Assembly (NCBI RefSeq): GCF_023566055.1
Contig: NZ_JALIQP010000001.1
Location: forward strand, 704,059 to 768,058
Origin: Halosolutus amylolyticus
Lineage (GTDB): Archaea; Halobacteriota; Halobacteria; Halobacteriales; Natrialbaceae
Reading direction: 5' to 3'
Length of the DNA: 64,000 bases
Part shown: positions 10,053 through 18,454 of the stretch, piece by piece
How positions within the stretch are numbered: the first letter of the stretch is position 1
Layout of the letters: each line of letters begins with the position of its first letter
Notes under the pieces: generated by a model
What the model was told of the DNA's origin: nothing
Seen by the model: only the letters and a program-made list of their open reading frames with translations
Database searches by the model: none
Made by a program: the position numbers and the translations under genes

Positions 10053-12494
10053 TCAGCCCGTGTACTCGCTCCCGATCACTTCGCGAATCCGCTCGGCGGT
10101 CACCTGCCCGACGCCTTCGGCCTCCTGCAGTTCGTCCTCGGTCGCGATCATCATCGCCTCGACGGTGCCGAACTCCTCCAGCAGCGATCGCGCCGTGACG
10201 GGGCCGATCTCGGCGATCGAGGAGACGACGTACTCCTGCTGTTCGGCCAGCGTCTTGGACTGCTTCTCGCCGTGGACCGAGACCTCGCGATCCGCGGTTT
10301 CCTGTTCGCGGCCGGCGATCACGGCGAGCAGTTCCATCGTCTCCGACTCGTCCTCGGTTCGCAGGACGCTCGCGCCGAAGTCGACCGCGAGACTCGAGAG
10401 CGCGCCCCGGACGGCGTTGGGGTGGACGTCCCGCTGTTCGTACAGGCCGTCGCCCTCGACGACCACGATCGGGCGCGAGTAGTGACGAGCCATCGCGCCG
10501 ACCTGCTCGAAGACCGATCGATCCCCGCCGACCAGCGAGTCCACGAAGTCGGCCACGGACTTGCGTTCGACGACGACGCGGTCCGAGCAGACGTAGTCGC
10601 CCACCTCGAGCGTCTCGAGGCGCACCTCACACTCCTCCCGTCGAGAGAGGTCGCGGGCGATGTTGGCGTCCATCTCCCGCTGGTCGGCGACGATCTCGAT
10701 CGCGTCACCCTCGGCGTGCGGTTCGTGGGTTTCGACGTCGTCGTCGGCCGATCCGTCTTCGGAACCGGTACCCGATTCCGAGTGAGTATCTCCGAATTCT
10801 TGCAGGCCGGGCTGGCCTGAAACCCCTCCGCTTCCGGTGGAACCCCCGCTCCCGTCCCCCGGTTCGGGGCTCTCGCCGTCCACTTTCGCTCCGGTGTCGA
10901 ACGCCGCGAGTGACTGCTGGGCCGCGTCGAGTTCGTCCTCGATCTCGTCGGCCATCCCCTTCAACTCGCGGAGTTCAGCCTCCATCTCCTTCTCGCGGCG
11001 GCGAGAGATCCAGAAGTAGGCCTCGTCGCGGGTGTCTTCGGCCATGAGGACGACGACACGGCCCTCGGACTGGCGGCCCGTTCGCCCCTTGCGCTGGATC
11101 GATCGGATCGCGGTCGGGACGGGTTCGTAGAAGAGCACGAGGTCGACCTCGGGCACGTCCAGACCCTCCTCGGCGACCGAGGTGGAGACGAGCACCTCGA
11201 ACTCGCCCGCCCGGAACTCGTCTAACACCTCCTTCTGCTGGGTCTGGGTCATCCCGTCGGAGCCCTCGCGATCGCCCTGGCCGACGAACCGCTTCGCGTC
11301 GAAACTCTCCGAGAGGAAGTCCGTCAGCGCCTCCGCGGTGTCCCTGGATTCGGTGAAGACGATCACGCGTTCGCCGTCGTCGAGCCCCAGCGTCTCGGCG
11401 AGCAGCATTCTGGTCTTCCGGTACTTCGGGTGCAACTCGTCGAAGCGCTCGGCCTTGCGCATGGCCTCCCGGACGCGGGGATCCGAGACCATCCGCTGGC
11501 TCGCCTTCGACGCGCCCGACGATCGGGCCTGGTTGCGCTGGCGATCGAAGTACCGCCGGAGTGCCTCGACGCTCTGGGTCTCGACGAGCGTGACGGCCTG
11601 CCGGAGTTTCATCACCTCGGCGTGGACGGACATCCCCTCGAACCCCTCCGACTGGTCGTTGTTGATCAACTGCTGGAGTTCGGCGCGCATCCGGTTGAGG
11701 TCCTTCTGGGACTGGTCGGGCTGGGTCGAGTCCGCGACGCCCAGTTCCTTCAGCTTCTCGAGGCGGTCTTTGATGACCTCGTTCAACGCGTCCCGGATCT
11801 CGAGCACCTCGTCGGGGAGGTCGATCCGCTCCCACTCGACGTCGGTATCGTGGGTGAACTCGGCGACGTCGGCGTCGTCCTCGGTCATCACCTCGATCTC
11901 CTGGATACCGAGATTCTCGCAGACGTCGAGGATGGCCTCCTCGTCGCCGCCGGGGGAGGCCGACATTCCCGTCACGAGCGGGTCGCTGGCGTCGGCGTGG
12001 TAGCGCTCGGCGATGTAGTTGTACGCGTAGTCGCCGGTCGCGCGGTGACACTCGTCGAACGTGCAGTGGGTGACGTCGGAAAGCGAGATCCGACTCCCGA
12101 CGAGGTCGTTCTCGATCACCTGCGGCGTGGCCATCACGATCGTCGACTCCGCCCACAGCGCGGCCCGGTCCTCGGGACTGACGTCGCCGGTGAAGACGAC
12201 GATCTCGTCGTCCGGAATCTGCAGGGCCTCCCGGTAGAACTCCGCGTGCTGCTGGACGAGGGGCTTCGTCGGCGCGAGCATCAGCGACTTCCCGCCGACT
12301 TCGTCGAGTCGGCGGGCCGTCACGAGCAGGCTCACGGTCGTCTTTCCGAGCCCGGTCGGGAGACAGACGAGCGTGTGGTGGTTCGCGGCCGTCCCGGCGA
12401 GTTGCAACTGGTAGAGTCGGCGCTCCAGGAAGTCGGGTGCGAGCAACGGGTGCTCGATCGTCGGCTGACTCCCGTTCTCGTCCGTCGCTGCCAT
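10053..12494 (-). CDS. hef: Hef-type helicase/ERCC4 nuclease (fork repair)
   Basis: 813 residues. The N-terminal SF2 helicase has Walker A PTGLGKTT (46-53), a DECH box (TFDECHRA, about 145) and motif VI QRKGRTGRQ. An acidic Gly/Ser linker around 540-600 follows. The C-terminal XPF/ERCC4 nuclease has the catalytic VVVERKSVADF (about 640), and a tandem HhH domain ends the protein (GPVTARSLLEEFG, GVGQVTAERI). Archaeal Hef unwinds and cuts stalled forks and interacts functionally with Hel308-type pathways. The frame extends upstream to 13304, but sequence before the ATG at 12494 is not protein-like and would cover the neighbouring gene. Both helicase and nuclease key residues are intact. Confidence 0.95.
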   Translation of the reverse strand: MAATDENGSQPTIEHPLLAPDFLERRLYQLQLAGTAANHHTLVCLPTGLGKTTVSLLVTARRLDEVGGKSLMLAPTKPLVQQHAEFYREALQIPDDEIVVFTGDVSPEDRAALWAESTIVMATPQVIENDLVGSRISLSDVTHCTFDECHRATGDYAYNYIAERYHADASDPLVTGMSASPGGDEEAILDVCENLGIQEIEVMTEDDADVAEFTHDTDVEWERIDLPDEVLEIRDALNEVIKDRLEKLKELGVADSTQPDQSQKDLNRMRAELQQLINNDQSEGFEGMSVHAEVMKLRQAVTLVETQSVEALRRYFDRQRNQARSSGASKASQRMVSDPRVREAMRKAERFDELHPKYRKTRMLLAETLGLDDGERVIVFTESRDTAEALTDFLSESFDAKRFVGQGDREGSDGMTQTQQKEVLDEFRAGEFEVLVSTSVAEEGLDVPEVDLVLFYEPVPTAIRSIQRKGRTGRQSEGRVVVLMAEDTRDEAYFWISRRREKEMEAELRELKGMADEIEDELDAAQQSLAAFDTGAKVDGESPEPGDGSGGSTGSGGVSGQPGLQEFGDTHSESGTGSEDGSADDDVETHEPHAEGDAIEIVADQREMDANIARDLSRREECEVRLETLEVGDYVCSDRVVVERKSVADFVDSLVGGDRSVFEQVGAMARHYSRPIVVVEGDGLYEQRDVHPNAVRGALSSLAVDFGASVLRTEDESETMELLAVIAGREQETADREVSVHGEKQSKTLAEQQEYVVSSIAEIGPVTARSLLEEFGTVEAMMIATEDELQEAEGVGQVTAERIREVIGSEYTG

Positions 12495-12637
12495 TGGCGA
12501 TCGTTCATCGTCGCCGCGAATAAGGGTTCCCGTACCGCGGTGAAAGTGATATCGCGGCCGCCGATCGCCGGTTCGGCGCGCCAGTCGGAACTTCACGACC
12601 TCGTTCCCGCAGTCGCCAGCGGTCCCGTCGGAACCGC

Positions 12638-13111
12638 TCACTCGCCGCTGTATTCTTCGAGAAGGGCCGCTCGTTCCGATCGGCCCAGCCGTTCGTACGC
12701 TGTCGCCTCGTAGTCGAGCGAGAGCACGGGTACGCGAACGCGGCCGGTATCCACGATCGTTCGATGGTCCGTGACGTCGACCGGCGGGTCCCACGTGCCG
12801 TCGTCCCGACGCTTCTGTACCGCGCCCATGATCTCGACCCGAACGCCGTCGAGGTCGATCGCCCCGAAGTGCGAGCGGATCCGCTCCGATTCCGAGACCG
12901 AGACCGGGTCGACGACCCGCTCCGAAAACGCGTCTTCGATCGCGTACGCGCCATCTTCGGTCGTCTGCACGTCGATATCGTCCGGCGACAGCGGAACCCC
13001 CTGGAGGGCGAAACTGGTGCTTCCCGTAAGCGCCCACGTTACGTCGCGATCGTCGAGCGCCGTCGCGAGCGTTTCGAGCGCGTCGAGGTACCGATCGTCG
13101 AGTTCGGGCAT
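12638..13111 (-). CDS. MNT-fold nucleotidyltransferase-like protein
   Basis: 157 residues. The Pol-beta/MNT signature G-S followed by D-x-D is visible: Gly30-Ser31 (LTGSTSFALQG) and Asp45-x-Asp47 (DDIDVQT). The C-terminus (VLSLDYEATAYERLGR) resembles the end of AbiEii/MNT-type proteins, several of which are toxins or antitoxins. The target is unknown. The start at 13111 avoids a 32-residue extension into the divergent promoter region. It is head-to-head with a VapB-type antitoxin, which hints at an accessory role, but no HEPN partner is present. Confidence 0.65.
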   Translation of the reverse strand: MPELDDRYLDALETLATALDDRDVTWALTGSTSFALQGVPLSPDDIDVQTTEDGAYAIEDAFSERVVDPVSVSESERIRSHFGAIDLDGVRVEIMGAVQKRRDDGTWDPPVDVTDHRTIVDTGRVRVPVLSLDYEATAYERLGRSERAALLEEYSGE

Positions 13112-13213
13112 CGCTTCTCGATCGTACTCGGATCGGAATCGTAAGTGTCCGGGTGCGATCGACCGGACACGATGGGAAAACGAGTTTGCGTCGAAGTCCG
13201 TAGACAAACAAAT

Positions 13214-13420
13214 ATGGCCACGCGCATTCGGGTAGATGGTGATACCTATGAAGCGCTCGCGGCGCTGAAAGGCGACGACGAGACGTTCGACGACCTGCTC
13301 TCACGGCTTATCGGAGAGCGGCGGAAATCGATCCGAAACGGTGCTGGACTGTGGGAAGGCACCGACGCGGCCGAGAGAGCGCGAGCGATGCAGGTGTCGG
13401 CGACGCCGAGAACACGATAG
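13214..13420 (+). CDS. vapB: VapB-like antitoxin (orphaned)
   Basis: 68 residues. The N-terminal ribbon-helix-helix-type segment (ATRIRVDGDTYEALAALKGD) and the following DLLSRLIGERR and GAGLWEGTDAAERARA blocks match haloarchaeal antitoxins that pair with PIN-domain toxins. The last about 10 residues (QVSATPRTR) do not fit the family: the natural C-terminus and the start of the toxin seem to have been lost. It should bind DNA and neutralise a VapC-type ribonuclease, but no intact toxin follows. Start ATG 13214. Confidence 0.65.
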   Translation: MATRIRVDGDTYEALAALKGDDETFDDLLSRLIGERRKSIRNGAGLWEGTDAAERARAMQVSATPRTR

Positions 13421-13518
13421 ACAATTGCTTCGTCGTCTCCGACTCGGACTTCGATGTCGCTGGAATCACCGACCTCATCGAGGTCGATTTTCTCGACCGA
13501 TTTCGGCCCTACCGATAA
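13408..13518 (+). pseudogene. VapC (PIN toxin) C-terminal remnant
   Basis: Reading frame 1 downstream of the antitoxin encodes about 36 codons ending at TAA 13516-13518. They include CFVVSDSDFDVAGI and EVDFLDRF, the look of a PIN-domain C-terminal strand, with its last acidic residues, and terminal helix. It has no start codon and no N-terminal PIN residues, and it overlaps the antitoxin ORF by 13 bp. The likely cause is an internal deletion fusing the antitoxin 3' end to the toxin 3' end. Assignment rests on a short stretch, so it is moderate. Confidence 0.5.
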
Positions 13519-13542
13519 GGCGATTCGCCGCTTACAGAACGT

Positions 13543-14043
13543 ATGGAAACCTCCACGATCGGCACCCGACTCCCGGACGGCAAGTCGATCGGAACCGCGA
13601 TCGGGTTCGTCCTCCTGGTCAACCTCGTCGGGGCGCTGCCGGCCACCACCTCCTCGCCGGACTCGTCCTGGTTCCGGAGCCTCGAGAAACCGGCGTTCTA
13701 CCCGCCCGATATCGCGTTTCCGATCGTCTGGACCCTGCTGTTTACGCTGCTCGGGATCGCGCTGTGGCTCGTCTGGCGCAGCGACGCCGACGCTCGCGGG
13801 GCCGCGCTGGGACTGTTCGCCGCGCAGATGGCGTTCAACGTGGCCTGGACGCCCGCGTTCTTCGGACTCGAGCGGCCGCTGCTCGCGCTCGGGGTCATCG
13901 TCGTCCTCTGGATGCTCGTCGCCGCCACGATCGCCGCCTTCCGGCGGGTCGATCGTCGCGCCGCGGCGCTCCTCGTCCCCTATCTCGCATGGATTACCTT
14001 CGCGGCGGTTCTCAACGCCGAAATTTGGCGGTTAAACGCCTGA
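13543..14043 (+). CDS. tspO: TspO/MBR family membrane protein
   Basis: 166 residues with five hydrophobic helices. Conserved tryptophan/proline features of the family are present: KPAFYPPDIAFPIVWTLLF between helices 1 and 2 and AQMAFNVAWTPAFF in helix 3. TspO proteins bind and affect porphyrins and related tetrapyrroles, and carotenoids in some bacteria; the archaeal function is unknown. Start ATG 13543, just after the toxin remnant. A T-tract follows the stop. Confidence 0.9.
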   Translation: METSTIGTRLPDGKSIGTAIGFVLLVNLVGALPATTSSPDSSWFRSLEKPAFYPPDIAFPIVWTLLFTLLGIALWLVWRSDADARGAALGLFAAQMAFNVAWTPAFFGLERPLLALGVIVVLWMLVAATIAAFRRVDRRAAALLVPYLAWITFAAVLNAEIWRLNA

Positions 14044-14068
14044 CGGCGGAGGGGGTTCCGTAGCACCG

Positions 14069-14073
14069 TTTTT
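14069..14073 (+). terminator. Oligo-T terminator after tspO
   Basis: A run of five T about 26 nt past the tspO stop codon, after a GC-rich stretch: a weak archaeal terminator candidate. Confidence 0.35.
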
Positions 14074-14126
14074 CTCCCCGGAAACTAATCAAAACGATAA
14101 TGTGTTCGTCCGGAAAAACTCGACGT

Positions 14127-15062
14127 ATGCCCGCGATCGAACTCCGCGGCGTGACCAAACGCTACGGGCGTGCCGGTCTCTTCAGGGGCCGGTCGGTCAC
14201 CGCCCTCCACGACCTCGATCTCACCGTTCGAAACGGGGAGATCTTCGGCTTTCTGGGCCCGAACGGGGCCGGGAAGTCGACGACTATCGACATCCTGCTG
14301 GATTACACCGCCCCGACCGAGGGATCCGTCCGCGTCCTCGGTCACGACGTCGCGACCGAGAGCACCGCCGTCCGCGAACGCGTCGGCGTCCTCCCCGACG
14401 GCTACGGGCCGATCGGCGAGCGCACGGGCCGGGAACACGTCGAATTCGCGATCGAGGCGAAAGACGCGGCCGACGACCCGGACGACCTCATCGAACGGGT
14501 CGGCATGCGCGGGGTCGGTGACTATCCCGTCGAGCAGTACTCGAAGGGGATGGCCCAGCGACTCATGCTGGCGGTGGCGCTGGTCGGGAATCCCGACCTG
14601 CTGATCCTGGACGAGCCCTCGACCGGCCTCGATCCCAACGGCGCGCGAACCATGCGCCGGATCGTCCGCGAGGAGAACGAGCGCGGCGCGACCGTCTTCT
14701 TCTCGAGTCACATCATGGAGCAGGTCGAGGCGGTCGCCGACCGGGTCGCCATCCTGGACGGCGGCGAACTCGTCGCAGTCGACACGATCGACGCGTTGCG
14801 CGAATCCTCGGGGAGTACGGCGACGGTCACGATCGAACTGTCGACGATTCCCGGCGACGCGCTCGATCGCGTCCGATCGATCGAGGGCGTGACCGGGCTG
14901 CGGACGGACGGGACGACCGTCACCGTCGCCTGCGACGACCGGGCGAAGGCTCCGGTCATCGCGACCCTTCACGGCTCCGTCGCCGACGTCACGGACGTCA
15001 CCACGAGCGAGACGTCGCTCGAGGAACTGTTCGAGACCTACACGCGGGGTGTCGCCCAGTGA
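14127..15062 (+). CDS. ABC transporter ATP-binding protein (ABC-2 exporter type)
   Basis: 311 residues. Walker A GPNGAGKST (about 48-56), ABC signature here as YSKGMAQRL (about 140), Walker B LLILDEPSTGLDPNG, and a switch His in SSHIMEQ. The C-terminal about 80 residues form the accessory beta domain common in NatA/CcmA/NosF-type ATPases. It pairs with the downstream permease, whose GTG start overlaps this stop by 4 bp. Substrate unknown; such pairs export drugs, lipids or ions, or assemble copper enzymes. Start at 14127 rather than the upstream ATG 14100, since MPAIELRGVTKRYG is the family N-terminus. Confidence 0.9.
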   Translation: MPAIELRGVTKRYGRAGLFRGRSVTALHDLDLTVRNGEIFGFLGPNGAGKSTTIDILLDYTAPTEGSVRVLGHDVATESTAVRERVGVLPDGYGPIGERTGREHVEFAIEAKDAADDPDDLIERVGMRGVGDYPVEQYSKGMAQRLMLAVALVGNPDLLILDEPSTGLDPNGARTMRRIVREENERGATVFFSSHIMEQVEAVADRVAILDGGELVAVDTIDALRESSGSTATVTIELSTIPGDALDRVRSIEGVTGLRTDGTTVTVACDDRAKAPVIATLHGSVADVTDVTTSETSLEELFETYTRGVAQ

Positions 15063-15898
15063 CGTCCCCGGACACCCTCGCGCTGTTCGTCCGCGAGGAC
15101 GTCCTCGACACCGTCCGGGAGCGCCAGTTCCACCTTCTCGTCGGCATCTACGTCGTCCTCGGCCTCCTGGTGACCTACGCCGCCGGTCGATCGGCGTCGG
15201 CGACCGGGTCCGACGTCGAACTGGTGCCGCCGTTGCTGGCCCTGTTTACGATGCTGACGCCGTTGCTGGCGCTCGGCTTCTTCGCCACCGCGATCGTCGA
15301 GAAGCGCACGAGCGGTGCGCTGAAAATCGTGCTCGGGCTTCCGATCCCCCGAGAAACGGTCGTCCTCGGGACGTTCGTCGGGCGAAGTCTCGTCGTCTGC
15401 ACGGCGGTCGTCGTCTCGTTGCTCGCCGCCGTGCCGGTCGCCCTGCTCCAGGGTGTCACAGCCGATCCCGTCAGGCTGGCCGGTGTCGCGGCGCTTCTGG
15501 CGCTCCTCGGCGTGACGTTTACCGCGCTCGCCGTCGCCGTCTCGGCCGTCGTTCGGACGACGACGCGGGCGACCGTCGCCGCGTTCGGACTGTTCGTCGT
15601 CTTTTTCTTCCGGCTCTGGGATCGCCTTCCATACACCGCGCTGTACGTCCGGCACGGCTTCTCGTACCCGGAGACCACCCCGGAGTGGGTCGCTTTCGTG
15701 ACGGCGCTGAACCCGGTCGCCGCGTACACGTACCTGCTCACGGGGCTGTTCCCCGACCTCGACAGCGGGACCTTCGTGACGCCGCCGGCCGATCCGGCGT
15801 TCTACGAAGCGCCGGCGTTCGCACTCGTCGTCCTCGTCGGCTGGATCGTCGTCGCGACCGCGATCGGCACCCTGCGGTTCCGGGCGACGGACGTCTGA
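15059..15898 (+). CDS. ABC-2 type permease
   Basis: 279 residues with six hydrophobic helices. A cytoplasmic segment carries EKRTSGALKIVLGLPIPRE (about 81-99), the motif seen in ABC-2/NosY-like permeases (E-x-R-T-x-G-x-L...LP). It starts with GTG at 15059, overlapping the ATPase stop by 4 nt, which indicates translational coupling and a functional two-gene exporter. The substrate cannot be inferred. Confidence 0.88.
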   Translation: MTSPDTLALFVREDVLDTVRERQFHLLVGIYVVLGLLVTYAAGRSASATGSDVELVPPLLALFTMLTPLLALGFFATAIVEKRTSGALKIVLGLPIPRETVVLGTFVGRSLVVCTAVVVSLLAAVPVALLQGVTADPVRLAGVAALLALLGVTFTALAVAVSAVVRTTTRATVAAFGLFVVFFFRLWDRLPYTALYVRHGFSYPETTPEWVAFVTALNPVAAYTYLLTGLFPDLDSGTFVTPPADPAFYEAPAFALVVLVGWIVVATAIGTLRFRATDV

Positions 15899-15949
15899 TC
15901 GGGCGACACGCGTCTGGTCGATCGTCCGGATACAGCCCCCGATCGCCCG

Positions 15950-16534
15950 TCAGACCGGGAGGTACTCGATCGCGAACCACGCGAGCACGGCGGCGTAGAT
16001 CGGGATCGTCAGGTTGTCGTCGACGATGTAGGTCCGGATCTCGAGGGTAACGCCGTCGGCGAGGGTCGCACCCACCGCGGCGGCCATCGCCGCTACGAGT
16101 CCCAGGAATGGGATTGCGATCACGGTCGAGACCAGGAACATCGTGATGAGGACCTTCGGCGGCTTGATCCGCTGCAGGGTGTTGTCCGAGACGGCGCCGC
16201 TGATCGGATCGCCGAGCGAGAGCATCAACATCGCTGGGAGGGCGATATCCGGTTCGAAAACCACCACAACGGCGGCCATGCTGATCATGTACAGCGCGTA
16301 GCCGGCGGGGTTGTCCTGTTCGTACTCGCGGGTGAGTACCTCGTAGAGCCGCCAGTCGAGTCCGATCCGGAGACGGACGAACTCGAGGACGATCGTCCCG
16401 GTCGCGAGGACGACCATGAGGATCTTAAATCGGGGCCACGTCAGCCCGAGATCGAGATAGTTGGCGAGCAAATAGAGGGCGACCAGGCCCGACCCGCTGG
16501 CGTGGACGAGTCGCCGCTTCAGTTCGTCGGCCAT
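15950..16534 (-). CDS. Dolichol/phytol-kinase-like CTP-dependent membrane kinase
   Basis: 194 residues, about six to seven membrane helices. It begins ADELKRRLVHASGSG, the opening of the dolichol kinase/diacylglycerol kinase/phosphatidate cytidylyltransferase-like group, and carries the conserved cytoplasmic LSLGDPISGAVSDN motif (about 105-119). Such proteins phosphorylate isoprenoid alcohols or lipids using CTP. The actual lipid is unknown; polyprenol or geranylgeraniol are plausible for archaea. A GTG codon directly precedes ATG 16534; the ATG is used. Confidence 0.75.
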   Translation of the reverse strand: MADELKRRLVHASGSGLVALYLLANYLDLGLTWPRFKILMVVLATGTIVLEFVRLRIGLDWRLYEVLTREYEQDNPAGYALYMISMAAVVVVFEPDIALPAMLMLSLGDPISGAVSDNTLQRIKPPKVLITMFLVSTVIAIPFLGLVAAMAAAVGATLADGVTLEIRTYIVDDNLTIPIYAAVLAWFAIEYLPV

Positions 16535-16589
16535 CACATCGTGCCTCGAGAGATGTGACCTTCAGTCCGTCGGTTAGTTCTCCGGAGCG

Positions 16590-16606
16590 CTATATAGTAC
16601 TTAAAC
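16590..16606 (-). promoter_or_regulatory. AT-rich promoter upstream of lipid kinase gene
   Basis: On the minus strand GTTTAAGTACTATATAG stands out in GC-rich surroundings, 56-72 bp upstream of the ATG at 16534. It offers two overlapping TATA choices and implies a short 5' leader. Confidence 0.5.
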
Positions 16607-16675
16607 AGCGATCGAGATCGGCGGTCGGCGGCCCGGTCGCGACTCGGCGCTGGCCCTGACGGGCCGTCGTGACGA

Positions 16676-18454
16676 TCACTCGAGGTCGTCGAACTCGCGG
16701 TCGCCGGTCCGGAGCGCCGACATCGTCTCGGGCAGGTCCTCGATCGGGATCCGTGTCTGCTCGGTCGAGTCCCGCTCGCGGACCGTGACGGTCGCCTCGT
16801 CCGCTTCGATCGTCTCGTAGTCGACCGTCACGCAGAACGGCGTGCCGACCTCGTCCTGGCGACGGTAGCGCCGACCGATGTTGCCGGAGTCGTCGTAGGT
16901 GACCGACAGGCCCGCCGCGCGCAGGTCGTCGACGATCGCGCTGGCCTCGTCGACGAGTTCCGCGTCGCTCTGGAGCGGGAAGACGCCGACGAACGTCGGC
17001 GCGACCTCTGGCTCGAGTTCGAGGTAGGTCCGTTCCTCGCCGTCGACCTCGTCCTCGCGGTAGGCGTGGTGGAGGACGGTGTAGACCAGTCGATCGACGC
17101 CGAACGAGGGTTCGACGACGTGGGGAACGATGTGTTCGCCGGCGATCGTCTCCTCGTCGACCGAGAAGCCGGTCTTCTCGACGGGAATCTCGTGCGTTTC
17201 GCCCTCGAGTTCGATCTCGACGGTGTCGCCGTCGAACGCGGCTCGGTCTCGGCCTGCGAGCGTCTCGAGTTCCTCGACGACCGCCTGCGCGTCGCCGCCG
17301 AACTCGGGGCCGAGATAGCTCATGTCCGGATCGACCGTCGCGCGCTCGACGGTCTTCGGTTCGTCGTACTGCTTGAAGATCGTGAACCGATCGTCGGCGT
17401 ATTCGGCGTGTTTCGAGAGGTCGTAGTCGCTCCGGTAGGCGAAGCCGGCCATCTCGATCCAGTTCCCGTCTATTTCGCTCTCCGCGTCCCAGCAGTCCGC
17501 GGCGTAGTGGGCCCGCTCGCCCGAGAGGTGCTGGCGGAACCGGAACCGGTCCATGTCGACGCCGACCGCGTCGTACCACGGCTTCGCGACGCCGAGGAAG
17601 TAGGCGACCCACTCGTCGCCGATGATGCCCTCGGAGACGGCGTCACCGATCGTCGTCTGAATCTCCTCGCCCTCGTCTTTGTTCTGCTCGCTGGCGGGAT
17701 AGAGCGTCACCGCGACGTCTTCGACGGCCTCGAGGTCCGGGTCGTCCTCCTCGGGGTCGACGAAGTACTCGAGTTCGGCCTGCGTGAACTCGCGCGTGCG
17801 AATGATCGATCGGCGCGGGCTGATCTCGTTGCGGTAGGCCCGACCGATCTGGGTGACGCCGAACGGCAACTGGTTGCGGGCGTACTCCTTCAGGCGGGGG
17901 AACTCGACGAAGATGCCCTGTGCCGTCTCGGGCCGCAGGTAGCCGGGCTGGGAGTCGCCGGGGCCGATGTTCGTCGCGAACATCAGGTTGAACGCCTCGA
18001 CGGCCTGGCCCGCGAGTCCCGCGCCACAGGAGGGACAGACGAGTTCGTACTCGGCGATGACCTCCTCGACCTCGGGAATCTCGAGGCTCTCGGCGTCCTC
18101 GTACATGGTGTTGTCCTCGACGACGTGGTCCGCCCGGTGGCTCTCGCCACACTCCGGACACTCGACGAGCATGTCGTCGAAGCCGTCGAGGTGGCCCGAC
18201 GCCTCGAAGACGGGTTCGGGCATGATCGTCGGCGCGTCGATCTCCATGTTGCCCTCCGCGACCGCGAACCGATCGCGCCAGGCGTCCTCGACGTTGCCCT
18301 TCAGGGCCGCGCCCTGCGGACCGAAGGTGTAGAAACCGCCGACGCCGCCGTACGCGCCGGACGACTGGAAGAAGTAGCCGCGGCGCTTGGCCAGTTCGAC
18401 CAGTTTCTCGCTCGTTGCCTCGCTCGCGTCAGTCGTCGCCTGTTGCTCACTCAT
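16676..18454 (-). CDS. glyS: Glycyl-tRNA synthetase (archaeal/eukaryal alpha2 type)
   Basis: 592 residues. Class II motifs: motif 1 in the N-terminal part (RGYFFQSSGAYGGVGGFYTFG), motif 2 around FREFTQ-type RTREFTQAELEYF, and motif 3 near GVDRLVYTVL. A zinc-binding pair of CxxC motifs (CPECGESH and CPSCGAGL) occurs in the insertion around 135-190. The C-terminal anticodon-binding domain follows (FVGVFPLQSDAEL). It charges tRNA-Gly. Translation start 18454 overlaps the end of the CBS-domain gene by 8 nt, so the two are co-transcribed. Confidence 0.97.
   Translation of the reverse strand: MSEQQATTDASEATSEKLVELAKRRGYFFQSSGAYGGVGGFYTFGPQGAALKGNVEDAWRDRFAVAEGNMEIDAPTIMPEPVFEASGHLDGFDDMLVECPECGESHRADHVVEDNTMYEDAESLEIPEVEEVIAEYELVCPSCGAGLAGQAVEAFNLMFATNIGPGDSQPGYLRPETAQGIFVEFPRLKEYARNQLPFGVTQIGRAYRNEISPRRSIIRTREFTQAELEYFVDPEEDDPDLEAVEDVAVTLYPASEQNKDEGEEIQTTIGDAVSEGIIGDEWVAYFLGVAKPWYDAVGVDMDRFRFRQHLSGERAHYAADCWDAESEIDGNWIEMAGFAYRSDYDLSKHAEYADDRFTIFKQYDEPKTVERATVDPDMSYLGPEFGGDAQAVVEELETLAGRDRAAFDGDTVEIELEGETHEIPVEKTGFSVDEETIAGEHIVPHVVEPSFGVDRLVYTVLHHAYREDEVDGEERTYLELEPEVAPTFVGVFPLQSDAELVDEASAIVDDLRAAGLSVTYDDSGNIGRRYRRQDEVGTPFCVTVDYETIEADEATVTVRERDSTEQTRIPIEDLPETMSALRTGDREFDDLE

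Noticed and set aside
10053-13304. Extension of Hef to 1083 residues
   Set aside because: The extra N-terminus is Arg-rich noise that overlaps the nucleotidyltransferase gene in another frame; helicase motifs begin right after ATG 12494.
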